A stretch of DNA of 64,000 bases, taken from contig CAXXSX010000002.1 in assembly GCA_963677165.2 (NCBI GenBank), forward strand, positions 3,348,001-3,412,000. Direction: 5' to 3'. Shown in pieces: positions 45,388 through 54,227 of the stretch. Position 1 is the first letter of the stretch. Each line of letters starts with the position of its first letter. Both the position numbers and the translations under genes were made by a program. This stretch comes from JAFGXT01 sp963677165. GTDB lineage: Bacteria > Verrucomicrobiota > Lentisphaeria > Victivallales > SZUA-371. Below the pieces are notes generated by a model. It did not search any database and was not told the DNA's origin. It was given only the letters and a program-made list of their open reading frames with translations.

Positions 45388-47765
45388 TGACAAGCAAAGG
45401 AAATCCTGAATGGATATGGATTGACACTAACAATTCTATAGACCGATATGTAGAATTTCGTAGAGAGTTCCATCTGGAGACTTTGGATAAAGCAGCAGAG
45501 CTGCAAATCAGTGTTGATACTAATTTTGCCGCATATATCAATGGACAATTTGTCGGAACTGGACAGTTCTGTGATTTCCCGGAAAGTAAAAGCTTATCAA
45601 AAATAAATATTGCCGACAAGCTTGTTCTTGGTAAAAATGTTTTATGTATACTTGTTCATTATTGCGGACAGAATAATTTTTCTTATATTCCAGGCCAAGC
45701 TGGATTATGGTTTCTTCTTAACATAGCAGGCAGTATATTTTTTAGCGACAAGAGAACTTTAGTTCGAATATCATCTTCATATATTCAGAATAAACAGGTA
45801 AAACTAACTCCTCAAATGGGTTTTACTTTTGAATATAATGCATTTGGGAATGATGCCTGGAAGTCATTAGATTATATCTGCCACAATGGATGGGAGCCAG
45901 CTGTTAAAACAGGAAGAACGGAACCCCCGGTTGAAAGACTGCTTCAACAATGCCTGATGAAGAAAAAAACATCTTTCAATATCATCAGCCAAGGAGTATT
46001 GAAACGCCATCTTGAATCTACCAACAAAACTATTGCGGAGCTGATGCAGCACGATTTTTTGTCAACGCGCAGAGCTTGTGAACTGTTTGAAGATAGCACT
46101 GTTAAAGTCAATTTTTCAAGGATAACTGGGGCGGATGGTTTTTATGTCATTGTGGATATGGAACGTGAAGAATGCGGATTCATTGAGTTGGAATTAACTG
46201 CGTCTGAGGAAACAATAATTGATATAGCTGTCGGGGAACATCTTGCGGACCTTCGCGTGAGAGCGGCTGTTGGCGGCAGGAATTTTGCATCCCGCTATCT
46301 TACTGCAACCGGGAAACAGAAGTTTACTCATTTTACAAACAGATATTCCGGACGTTATATGCAACTGCATTTTACCAATATTTCGTCAGACATCACTCTC
46401 CATTATGCCGGACTGATTCCTTTTGAATATCCACTGGATATGACAGGAAAATTTTTATGTCCAGACTCGTTATTTAATAGAATATATGATGTTTCATGCC
46501 GTACTCTGCATCTCTGTATCCATGAACATTACGAGGATACTCCATGGCGCGAACAGGCATTATATGCGAATGATTCACGCAACCAGGCTTTAACAGGATA
46601 TTACACTTTCGGAGAATATGATGTACCGCGGGTGTCTTTTGATATGCTGTCAACAACATTCAAAGACGACGGTTATCAGGAACTTTGCGCTCCTATGAAG
46701 TTTGATTTCACTATTCCGTCATTTACTATGGTATGGTTCTTGGCTATAAGAGATCATCTTATATTCAGTGGTGACGTTGATGCGGCTAAAAAACAATTGC
46801 CGCAAATTAGTAAAATGATGGATGCTTATTCTGAGACCCTCGTTGACAACCTGTTACCATCCCCTAACGGAAAAAGGTTCTGGCATTTTTATGACTGGAG
46901 TAACGGGCTTAGCGGTGAGGGGGAAGCTCATCCTGTAAACGGCGGTCTCACAGGACAGAGATTTGATGCCCCACTTAATCTGTTTTTTGTAATGGCATTA
47001 CAAGCCGCCGCTGAAGTATTTGAGATTTGCAACGATAAAACTACTGCAATGCGTTATTGTCGGCAAGCTGAGCTTACAGCCTGCGCTGTTAATGATAAAT
47101 TTTGGGTCGAATCTAAAAAAATCTACCAGACTTATATTGGCGAACAAGCAATTAATGATCACTTTGCGGAATTGACTCAAGCTCTTGCGATATTAGCAAA
47201 TGTTTCTGCTGGAGCAACCACCAATGGATTGCAGGAAAAATTATTGCAGCATGATAATAATTTAGTATCCACTACTCTCAGTCAATCCCTGTATAAATTC
47301 GAGGCTATTCTATTGGCTGGAGAAAAATTTGCGGGAAGTGTATTTGAAAAAATAAATAATGACTGGGGAAATATGCTTTATAATGGAGCTACAAGTTTTT
47401 GGGAAACTGAACAAGGACAGGCTGACTTTGATTATGCGGGAAGTCTGTGTCATGGGTGGTCGGCAATTCCTGCTTATTTATTCTCAAGATATTTACTTGG
47501 AGTGAAGCCTTTGAATTCAGGCTTTAAAACTTTTCAAATAGCACCTATTTTATCTGCAATGGATTCAGCATCAGGAGTTATTCCTACTCCATATGGGAAA
47601 ATTGAAATATTATGGAAAAAGAATGGCGATAACTATGAAGGTAGAATTACTCATCCTGAAGAGATAGAAGCAGTATTACCTGAAAAAAATATTAACATTA
47701 ACTGGACAATTAATAAAGGAATTCGGCAGATGAAGAAAACATTTTCAAAACCTAAAATATTCTAA
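45387..47765 (+). CDS. GH78-like alpha-L-rhamnosidase
   Basis: A 792-residue enzyme from the ATG at 45387, which overlaps the previous stop as TGATG; an ATG at 45372 would add five residues. The N-terminal beta-sandwich includes QISVDTNFAAYINGQFVGTG. The (alpha/alpha)6 barrel has HYEDTPWREQALYANDSRNQAL, the GH78 signature with threonine in place of cysteine, then HFYDWSNG, and CHGWSAIPAYL near the end. No signal peptide is present. It is the third GH78-like protein in the window and is quite diverged from the other two. Confidence 0.78.
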   Translation: MTSKGNPEWIWIDTNNSIDRYVEFRREFHLETLDKAAELQISVDTNFAAYINGQFVGTGQFCDFPESKSLSKINIADKLVLGKNVLCILVHYCGQNNFSYIPGQAGLWFLLNIAGSIFFSDKRTLVRISSSYIQNKQVKLTPQMGFTFEYNAFGNDAWKSLDYICHNGWEPAVKTGRTEPPVERLLQQCLMKKKTSFNIISQGVLKRHLESTNKTIAELMQHDFLSTRRACELFEDSTVKVNFSRITGADGFYVIVDMEREECGFIELELTASEETIIDIAVGEHLADLRVRAAVGGRNFASRYLTATGKQKFTHFTNRYSGRYMQLHFTNISSDITLHYAGLIPFEYPLDMTGKFLCPDSLFNRIYDVSCRTLHLCIHEHYEDTPWREQALYANDSRNQALTGYYTFGEYDVPRVSFDMLSTTFKDDGYQELCAPMKFDFTIPSFTMVWFLAIRDHLIFSGDVDAAKKQLPQISKMMDAYSETLVDNLLPSPNGKRFWHFYDWSNGLSGEGEAHPVNGGLTGQRFDAPLNLFFVMALQAAAEVFEICNDKTTAMRYCRQAELTACAVNDKFWVESKKIYQTYIGEQAINDHFAELTQALAILANVSAGATTNGLQEKLLQHDNNLVSTTLSQSLYKFEAILLAGEKFAGSVFEKINNDWGNMLYNGATSFWETEQGQADFDYAGSLCHGWSAIPAYLFSRYLLGVKPLNSGFKTFQIAPILSAMDSASGVIPTPYGKIEILWKKNGDNYEGRITHPEEIEAVLPEKNININWTINKGIRQMKKTFSKPKIF

Positions 47766-47999
47766 ATTTAAAGGAAATGAAGTTCAGAGGTTGTAAAGTA
47801 GGGAGGGGGCTGGCTATATGAAAAGAACTCATCTTTAACTTGTTTGTTGTTGAAATGATAACGGTTTGCTTCCAGTATTTAATTTTCTTCAAGTCGAGCT
47901 TCATGATACGGTTCCCTCCTTCATTCCGAAATGATTACACACTCCAGTCCTCTGCGTAGAACGTTCACGTGATTAAGTTTTAAGTATGGGGGAGTTTTG
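47766..47999 (-). other. intergenic region with a possible truncated start on the minus strand
   Basis: On the minus strand an AAGGAGGG ribosome binding site precedes an ATG at 47904, opening a 50-codon frame (MKLDLKKIKYWKQTV) that ends inside the 3' end of the rhamnosidase gene. It could be the 5' stub of a lost gene. No family is recognised. Confidence 0.2.
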
Positions 48000-48128
48000 A
48001 TGGCTTATCAGTCTTTTGAAGAATTAGAAGTTTGGAAACGCTCGTGTCGTCTTGGGGGTGATTTGTATAAAACACTGGATGCATGGAATGATTATTCTTT
48101 TCGAGATCAAGTTAGGCGTTCAGCCATA
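48000..48128 (+). pseudogene. truncated four-helix-bundle protein (S23/23S-rRNA intervening-sequence type)
   Basis: The first 43 codons code for the N-terminal half of a TIGR02436-type four-helix protein (FEELEVWKRSCRLGGDLYK, then FRDQVRRSAIS). A strong GGGGGAG ribosome binding site precedes the ATG. Where the family continues with PSNIAEG, the sequence runs into a transposase remnant. The gene is broken by that element. Confidence 0.75.
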
Positions 48129-48136
48129 TCGTGTCT

Positions 48137-48464
48137 TGGGCCGAGTTTATTGCCGCCCACATCGATATTCTTTGGGCAACGTTTTTTTACTTGCGAAGTC
48201 TGGACGAGATTCGGATTGGTCACACACTATGTGTTACTTTTCATTCATATCTGGACGCGCAGAGCCGTCCTCGGCGACGTTACCAATCATCCCGATGATG
48301 AATGGATGGCACAGGTTGCCTGAAACGTATCCGGCTATGATGGTGAACTTATTAACGGAAAATACCTCATCCACGACCGCGATGTCAAACATACGATACA
48401 ATTTAATGAGACCATTTACCACCTCGGCAGCCTCTTGAAGTATTACTACCGCGACGCGGCTTGA
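48137..48464 (+). pseudogene. decayed rve-type transposase remnant
   Basis: Two adjoining frames code for pieces of an integrase-core transposase: WAEFIAAHIDILWATFF up to a T7 run at 48182-48188, then in the next frame EVWTRFGLVTHYVLLFIH, TRRAVLGDVTNHPDDEWM and KYLIHDRDVKHT. A TGA interrupts the second frame at 48321. The end LGSLLKYYYRDAA matches the usual C-terminus of this transposase type, so the centre has been deleted. The remnant is fused to the truncated S23-type gene. Confidence 0.7.
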
Positions 48465-48644
48465 GCCCCCAGCCCTACTCAAGCCATTGAAAATCCGGCT
48501 GATTCACCGTAGCCGGATTATGCAAAAATCAGTTCTTTTCATCGTAAAAAGCGGGCAACAAACCTAATTCTCACGAATGTTTTCATTCCAAAATCTAAAA
48601 TCCCTGTTTCTTGCCGTTCCCAAAATGACGAAAACAGCCTGAAA

Positions 48645-48923
48645 TCAATCGTTAATATCATCGGATGAATTTTTGTATAGCAGGGGGGACTGGTATTCTT
48701 TCGTTGTCTCTATACATGATACAAAATGATTCGGGCTTACTTCCTTCATGCTTGGACAAAATGTTTTATGGCTTATGCATTGTTTTTGCTTTTTGACACA
48801 ACGCGGATGGAAGGCACAGCCTTCGGGGAGATTGGCCGTATCAGCTACTTCGGCAAGGTCCGGAATATGCATTTTGACATCGGGATCTACGCTTGGAACA
48901 GACGAAAGCAACAGTTGGGTGTA
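48645..48923 (-). pseudogene. 3' remnant of an oligopeptide/dipeptide ABC transporter ATPase
   Basis: The minus strand codes for the C-terminal oligo/dipeptide-transporter (HPY) domain of an OppD/DppF-type ATPase: PYTQLLLSSVPSVDPD, then GCAFHPRC and FVSCIE. The ATPase core is missing. Homology starts at about 48923, exactly where the alcohol-dehydrogenase fragment of the opposite strand begins. Both genes were cut and joined there. Confidence 0.75.
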
Positions 48924-49341
48924 CGGAAGCCTGGAGGCCGGGCTAGCTTTTTCCAATGCGAGTCTGGGGGCGGTTCACGCTATGGCCCACAGTTTGGGCG
49001 GCTGGCTGGACCTGCCGCATGGTGAATGCAACGCCATGCTCCTCGAACACGTAATCAATTTCAATCTCCCGGAATCTGGGGAACGTTACCGCCAAATCGG
49101 GGCCGTTATGGGCCTGGATACGCTCAAAATGTCCTTACAGGAATCCGGTCGTGCGGTGTTTAATGAAGTCAGGCGTCTGAGGGAGGAATCGGGAATTCTT
49201 AAAACGCTGGGGGACCATGGTGTTAGATCCGGCGATCTCGGCGATCTCTCTGTCAACGCATTGAAGGATGCCTGCATGGTTACCAACCCCAGAAAGCCGA
49301 CGCAAAGGGATATCGAGGTCGTTTATGGAGAAGCCATCTAA
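48920..49341 (+). pseudogene. 3' remnant of an iron-containing alcohol dehydrogenase
   Basis: The plus strand codes for the C-terminal 140 residues of a group III alcohol dehydrogenase: GLAFSNASLGAVHAMAHSLGG with metal-ligand histidines, LPHGECNAMLLEHV, and the end RDIEVVYGEAI. The NAD-binding half is missing. Its stop overlaps the start of the sensor kinase, an order that suggests the two genes were once one operon. Confidence 0.8.
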
Positions 49342-50989
49342 TCAATTTGAAAACGATGAGGAGCTAAGGGCCGGAATAATTGGCCTGGGCCATCTTTCCG
49401 CCCGGAAAAGTTATTTTCCCCAATTGAAACGCCGGCTTGATGAGCTTGAGCGACTTTCCAGCGAACTACGCGCCAGCGAAGACCGGTTTCGGACGATATT
49501 CGATTCTATCAATGATGCGATTTTCATTCATGACATCAATACCGGTGCTATTCTTGATGTAAATAAACGCATGACCGAGATGTTCGGCTATACTCGGGAA
49601 GAAGCGGTCACGCTGTCAATCGAAGACATCAGTCTCGGTTTGCCGCCATATACACAACAGGATGCCGTTGCATACCTTAAGCTGGCTGCACAGGGACAGC
49701 CGCAATTATTTGACTGGGTTGCTAGAACTAAGACAGGTTCTACTTTCAGGGCGGAAGTAAATATGCGCAAAGCGATTATCAACGGCGTTGCCTATATTCT
49801 GGTGACGGTCCGTGACGTAACCAGTCGCAAACAACTGGAGGAACAGCTGAATCAGGCGCGTAAGATGGAATCTATCGGACGGCTTGCCGGAGGGGTTGCC
49901 CATGATTATAACAATATGCTGGCCGTAATTATCGGCCGGGTTGGTCTGGCCTTAAAACGTCTTAGTTCCGACGATCCGGTTGCCCGCAATCTGAACGAAG
50001 TAATGAAAGCGGCGCATCGTTCCGCCGATTTGACCAAACAGCTGCTCACTTTTGCGCGACGGCAAGAGACCACGCCTACGGTCATAAACGTCAATGATGC
50101 AGTGGAAAAACTGGTGACCATGCTCAATCAGCTTATCGGCGAAGCTATCGATCTGGAATGGATGCCTTCAATGGATGCCTGGCTGGTGAAAATAGATCCT
50201 TCTCAATTTGATCAGATCATTCTCAATCTGGTAATCAATGCCCGGGATGCCATTTCCGACTCCGGATCCATCAAGGTTGAAACCGACAATGCCTGTGTCG
50301 ATGCAGAAATGTGCCATTCTGACTTCGACTGTGCTCCCGGAAATTATGTCGTGATTTCGGTTGCCGACAGTGGCTTTGGAATGGATGAGGAAACAATAAA
50401 ACATATTTTCGAACCGTTTTTCACTACCAAGGAATTGGGGCATGGCACCGGGCTCGGGCTGGCAACTATTTATGGGATAGTCAAACAACACGGCGGTTTT
50501 ATTAATGTGACCAGTGAGTTGGGGAATGGTTCCTGTTTTAAAATCTTTTTGCCTCAGGTCAATGCCGAAAAAAGTATTTCCGCGACTCAAGAGATTCCGT
50601 CGACCAAGGGAGGAGGCGAAAGTATTCTTTTGGTCGAGGATGAACAGCCGGTCCTCGATATGGTAAAAGAAATTTTGGAAAACGTCGGCTACCATGTTAC
50701 TGATTGTCATTCTGCGAAAGAGGCATTGGCATATGTCGCCGCTAACTCCTGCCGGATTGATCTACTGGTAACTGATGTGGTTATGCCTGAGATAAACGGC
50801 AAAATATTCTATCTTCAGCTTCGAGAAAACTATCCGAAACTTAAATGTCTTTACATGTCCGGTTATCCCAATAATGTGCTCCCCAGGCATGGTGATGAAG
50901 ATGAACTGGTTAATTTTATCCAGAAACCTTTCTCCAGTGAAGTTTTTCTTGCGAAAATCCGCGAGTTCCTTGACAGTATGAGCCGTTAA
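49325..50989 (+). CDS. PAS-domain hybrid sensor histidine kinase with receiver domain
   Basis: A 554-residue signalling protein with no membrane helix. A coiled-coil-like stretch at 35-52 leads into a PAS domain at about 55-165. The dimerisation domain has the phosphorylated His193 in GGVAHDYNNM. The ATPase domain shows the N box NLVINARDAI (301-310), DSGFGMD, and GHGTGLGLATIYG. The receiver domain starts near 433 with LLVEDEQP and has phospho-acceptor Asp484 in LLVTDVVMPEINGK. The ATG at 49325 is used because it overlaps the upstream alcohol-dehydrogenase end as in an operon. With its partner gene broken, its present role is unclear. Confidence 0.9.
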   Translation: MEKPSNQFENDEELRAGIIGLGHLSARKSYFPQLKRRLDELERLSSELRASEDRFRTIFDSINDAIFIHDINTGAILDVNKRMTEMFGYTREEAVTLSIEDISLGLPPYTQQDAVAYLKLAAQGQPQLFDWVARTKTGSTFRAEVNMRKAIINGVAYILVTVRDVTSRKQLEEQLNQARKMESIGRLAGGVAHDYNNMLAVIIGRVGLALKRLSSDDPVARNLNEVMKAAHRSADLTKQLLTFARRQETTPTVINVNDAVEKLVTMLNQLIGEAIDLEWMPSMDAWLVKIDPSQFDQIILNLVINARDAISDSGSIKVETDNACVDAEMCHSDFDCAPGNYVVISVADSGFGMDEETIKHIFEPFFTTKELGHGTGLGLATIYGIVKQHGGFINVTSELGNGSCFKIFLPQVNAEKSISATQEIPSTKGGGESILLVEDEQPVLDMVKEILENVGYHVTDCHSAKEALAYVAANSCRIDLLVTDVVMPEINGKIFYLQLRENYPKLKCLYMSGYPNNVLPRHGDEDELVNFIQKPFSSEVFLAKIREFLDSMSR

Positions 50990-51008
50990 TTGCAAGTGCG
51001 AAGCAACA

Positions 51009-51137
51009 TGATGAAAAACAAGCGCCGTTACATGTATTATAACTGTATAAAGAACAAGGCGCATGCGAAACATCAATGTTCGCTGAGCCGTTTTTCTGTC
51101 GGCTCAGGCAAAACCGATCTTCCAGGAAAGTTATAGC
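51009..51137 (+). pseudogene. possible zinc-ribbon remnant of a serine recombinase
   Basis: A 42-codon frame with KNKRRYMYYNC, then a second cysteine in KHQCSLSRF, resembles the recombinase zinc-beta-ribbon of large serine recombinases. The catalytic domain is absent. The match is short, so the call is tentative. Confidence 0.25.
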
Positions 51138-51179
51138 ATCCAGACCATTATCACTGAATTCGGCACATTAATAATGATT

Positions 51180-52277
51180 CTACTTCAGGTTTTTAGTGAT
51201 ATTATCAATTTGGTCTGGACGATCCATTGGAACACCGACTATTTTACTGTTATCAAGATTACATTTCTTCAGGTCGCACATTCTGATTGTCGAATCATTT
51301 TCAGTCCAGTAATAGTATCTGAGATTTTTCAGATCGCTGACCACGGTCCATTGGGTGCGTTCCATTTTTATTGCATCGGCATCAGTCTCCCCCTGGTTTC
51401 TGGTTACGCCGACCGGGATATCAAAACTGCGCAGAACATGAAACGCCTGTTTGACTGTTGCGAATCCGTCTTTTCCGGGAACTGCAGCATTGGCCAGCAT
51501 TGTGGCTCTGACAAAACGTGACGGCGGAGTAAAGTCTCCAGGAAGACCTATCATACCTGATCCAAGTCCAAGCGGACTAAGTTTCATCGATTTTATTGTG
51601 GTGTCGGGCTTGGCGTAGGGAGATAAGCCGACAAAATTACGCAGATTGGTGAGATGCCAAGGAAATTCCGGATTGTTGGTTATTGTTCCAACGGGGTTAT
51701 CGAAAATATTTAGTTTGCCGTCCAGATATTCCAGTACAATTGATTTACCGCTGGGCTCATAAATCGCATAGTGCAGCGGTAACTCGCAATTCCACTTGCT
51801 GAAGATACCGCCGCATACCTGAAGTGTTCCCACAGCTTTTCTTACTTCCTCTATGGATGCACAGTTGGTAAGAATCCAGTTAACCAAATCCCATGACATC
51901 AGGGTGCGATTCTGCCGGGAGGCATCAAATGCCGGATATTTGGCATATCCACTAAAAAAGAACACACCGGCGGATAATCCTTTTTCATTGATCCCATCTC
52001 CCACAATTGGTTCTCCAGCAAAGTTGGCTCCGCAGACAGCGTATTTCGTGGTCCATGACAGACCTTTTTTGCCGCCTGGAGCCGTGCCATGGAGTTTGTA
52101 ACCCCGGGGGATGACGATCAAATCCGATTTCAGATTGTGGGCAAACTCCATGGTTCTGCCGCGGACCACGCTGCCGTCCTGAGCCTGTAACTGAATTCCC
52201 GTGCAGGCTTGTGTTGAACTGATTAACGAAAATACTGTCGACAAAGCAATAAATGTTCCGGTGTAAAACTTTTTCAT
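51180..52277 (-). CDS. choloylglycine hydrolase-family (linear amide C-N) hydrolase
   Basis: A 365-residue exported Ntn-hydrolase. The signal peptide covers residues 1-24, and cleavage after TQA exposes Cys25 of CTGIQL as the N-terminal nucleophile. Further family features are R-G-R-T-M-E-F, the asparagine pair in TITNNPEFPWHLTNL, and an arginine in the FVRATMLAN helix. Known members cut bile-salt amides, penicillin V or acyl-homoserine lactones. This one is of the Gram-negative type with a signal peptide, so it works in the periplasm. Substrate cannot be told by eye. AAAGGAGACAG precedes the start. Confidence 0.88.
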   Translation of the reverse strand: MKKFYTGTFIALSTVFSLISSTQACTGIQLQAQDGSVVRGRTMEFAHNLKSDLIVIPRGYKLHGTAPGGKKGLSWTTKYAVCGANFAGEPIVGDGINEKGLSAGVFFFSGYAKYPAFDASRQNRTLMSWDLVNWILTNCASIEEVRKAVGTLQVCGGIFSKWNCELPLHYAIYEPSGKSIVLEYLDGKLNIFDNPVGTITNNPEFPWHLTNLRNFVGLSPYAKPDTTIKSMKLSPLGLGSGMIGLPGDFTPPSRFVRATMLANAAVPGKDGFATVKQAFHVLRSFDIPVGVTRNQGETDADAIKMERTQWTVVSDLKNLRYYYWTENDSTIRMCDLKKCNLDNSKIVGVPMDRPDQIDNITKNLK

Positions 52278-52684
52278 GATCTGTCTCCTTTTTATGCTGC
52301 AAAAACAAATATGATACCACGTATTATTTTCTATAGTTCCATTCTACCATAATAAGTTGGCATTAGTAGTTCTCGAATTTTAACCTTGATTACATACGTT
52401 CTATATTCAACCCAACCCTCTATTTTACTAATTAAATTTCATGCAGGTATAAAGTAATTTAACCATTCTTTGTGCTTTTGACAAGGACTCTGTTTGCAAT
52501 AGCCCACAAAAATCATCCGGTTCAAGTTGAAATATTAACATAATAAGACAAGTCCCTTAACCCTGTGAGATGTTTTGCCTCTGCTTCTGTCCTTTGGGCG
52601 ATGGCTCCAGTCTTTGCCATTGCAGGCAAAGACTGAAAGAAAAAACACTTTTGTATATAGAAGAGTAAAAAAAACATTTTTAAC
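52278..52684. other. intergenic region with a perfect hairpin
   Basis: CAGTCTTTGCC (52608-52618) and GGCAAAGACTG (52625-52635) form an 11-bp perfect stem with a six-base loop. No T-tract follows on either strand, so it is not a standard terminator. It lies 50 bases beyond the sulfatase stop on the minus strand. The rest of the 407 bases is AT-rich and shows no gene. Confidence 0.5.
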
Positions 52685-54208
52685 CTACCATCTCAAATCC
52701 GTGTTGCGCGGAACAACATCGCAAGTGGCAATAAACCACTCGAGCATCAGCTGCTTGTGGGCTGCAATCGCATCGCGATACTGTGGATTGTTTATCTGGT
52801 TCACTCTTTCCTCCGGATCGTTTTCAAGATCATAAAATTCATCCAGTTCGTAATATCTGGAAACGTATTTCGCCTTATCCGTACGGCACATGACCGCCTT
52901 GCCGTGCCAGGGCTTTTCATCGCTAATCTGTAAAGACTGTCGCGGCCAGTAAAGGCTTTCAATGCTGTACTGACAAGATGAGCTTTCCCGCTCCATCGCC
53001 TGGATCTCGCCTTTCATTCTGCCGCCTTCACAGAATACAGCATTGCGGATATCTTTTTGTTCCCCGGCGATCAGCGGCAGCAGGGATTTACCAAAGTGGT
53101 CATAGTCAACATCGATCCCACACACATCATAAACAGTGGCAGCAAAATCCACCAGTTCAACCAGTGCCGGATTAACTCCTGACTTTGACTTATATCCGGC
53201 TGGCGGCTTGATAATCAGCGGAACATTGGTCAGGCAGTCTTCAAAAGTATTCTGGTTTTTTTCCACCAGGTTGTAATCTCCGGTAAAATCGCCGTGATCC
53301 GACAGCATAAATACGACGCTGTCACCGTACTGCCCGGCATCTTTCAGAGCCGTTATCAACAAGCGGAACTGATCATCCAGCCGGGAACACATGCCGTAGT
53401 AAACGGCTCTGAGTTCGCACCACTGTTCATCGGTCCAGTCATGCATTTTCTGACGTTCACGAATTTCCGCCAGAATCATTGGCTTGTCTTCGTTTTGCGG
53501 TACTTGAATTCGAGCCGGAAGCTTTTCACGGTCTATCGCACTGAAATAAGGCTCCTCCACGCCATACGGCGGATGCGGATAAAGAAGCGGAAGAAAAATA
53601 CAATACGGTTTATCTCCATTATAATTCAGGATAAAATCAATTGCTCCCAGGACCAAAGCCCAGTCTTCGTCGCAGTATAACTCCTCATCGCCTTTATCGA
53701 GAAGTCCCGCAAAAAAACTGAAGGAATTATTGTCCTCAAGACGGGCGGCCCACTCTTTGACCGTTCCGTGCAATCCCTTTTGAAAGGTCAGTCCCTTACT
53801 CTTCAACAGCTCAGGGTCGGGATTGTATTTCACATCACAGTAATCTTCGTATCCGTCCAGAGCCGGCACCAAGTCATTTTTGCCGCCCCACCAGATAAAA
53901 TATCCGTTGTCTCGCAGGACTTTCAGCATATTCGGATCACCATGCTCGGGATGGAGCATATGATACATTGTACGGTGTCCATGAACGTGCGGATACCAGC
54001 CGGACATAAAGCTGCACCGGCTTGGCGTACATACCGGATTCTGGCAAAACGCGTTACTGAATGAGACCGCATCGTTTTTGACAAGTTCATCAATAAACGG
54101 CGTTACCGCTCCGGGATTTCCGTGACAGCCCAACGCGTCGCTGCGCATCTGGTCCGGATTAAAGATTATAATATTCGGTTTTCTGTTGTTTGCTTCGAAA
54201 GTAGCCAT
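52685..54208 (-). CDS. sulfatase (formylglycine type)
   Basis: A 507-residue arylsulfatase-like enzyme. The signature C-T-P-S-R has Cys60, which an anaerobic or aerobic maturase would convert to formylglycine. Metal-binding aspartates are visible in NPDQMRSDALG near the N-terminus and in LSDHGDFTGDY. It has no signal peptide, so it probably removes sulfate from imported glycan fragments. It is 19 bases after the GH28 gene, in one operon with the genes up to the pseudopilin at 59398. Sulfated pectin-like or algal/mucin glycans are possible substrates. Confidence 0.88.
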   Translation of the reverse strand: MATFEANNRKPNIIIFNPDQMRSDALGCHGNPGAVTPFIDELVKNDAVSFSNAFCQNPVCTPSRCSFMSGWYPHVHGHRTMYHMLHPEHGDPNMLKVLRDNGYFIWWGGKNDLVPALDGYEDYCDVKYNPDPELLKSKGLTFQKGLHGTVKEWAARLEDNNSFSFFAGLLDKGDEELYCDEDWALVLGAIDFILNYNGDKPYCIFLPLLYPHPPYGVEEPYFSAIDREKLPARIQVPQNEDKPMILAEIRERQKMHDWTDEQWCELRAVYYGMCSRLDDQFRLLITALKDAGQYGDSVVFMLSDHGDFTGDYNLVEKNQNTFEDCLTNVPLIIKPPAGYKSKSGVNPALVELVDFAATVYDVCGIDVDYDHFGKSLLPLIAGEQKDIRNAVFCEGGRMKGEIQAMERESSSCQYSIESLYWPRQSLQISDEKPWHGKAVMCRTDKAKYVSRYYELDEFYDLENDPEERVNQINNPQYRDAIAAHKQLMLEWFIATCDVVPRNTDLRW

Positions 54209-54227
54209 AGCATTATTGATTTCCCGT

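Noticed and set aside
48748..48919. Coding extension upstream of the alcohol-dehydrogenase fragment
   Set aside because: The open frame continues to 48748, but this part is antisense to the transporter-ATPase remnant, which shows real family similarity.
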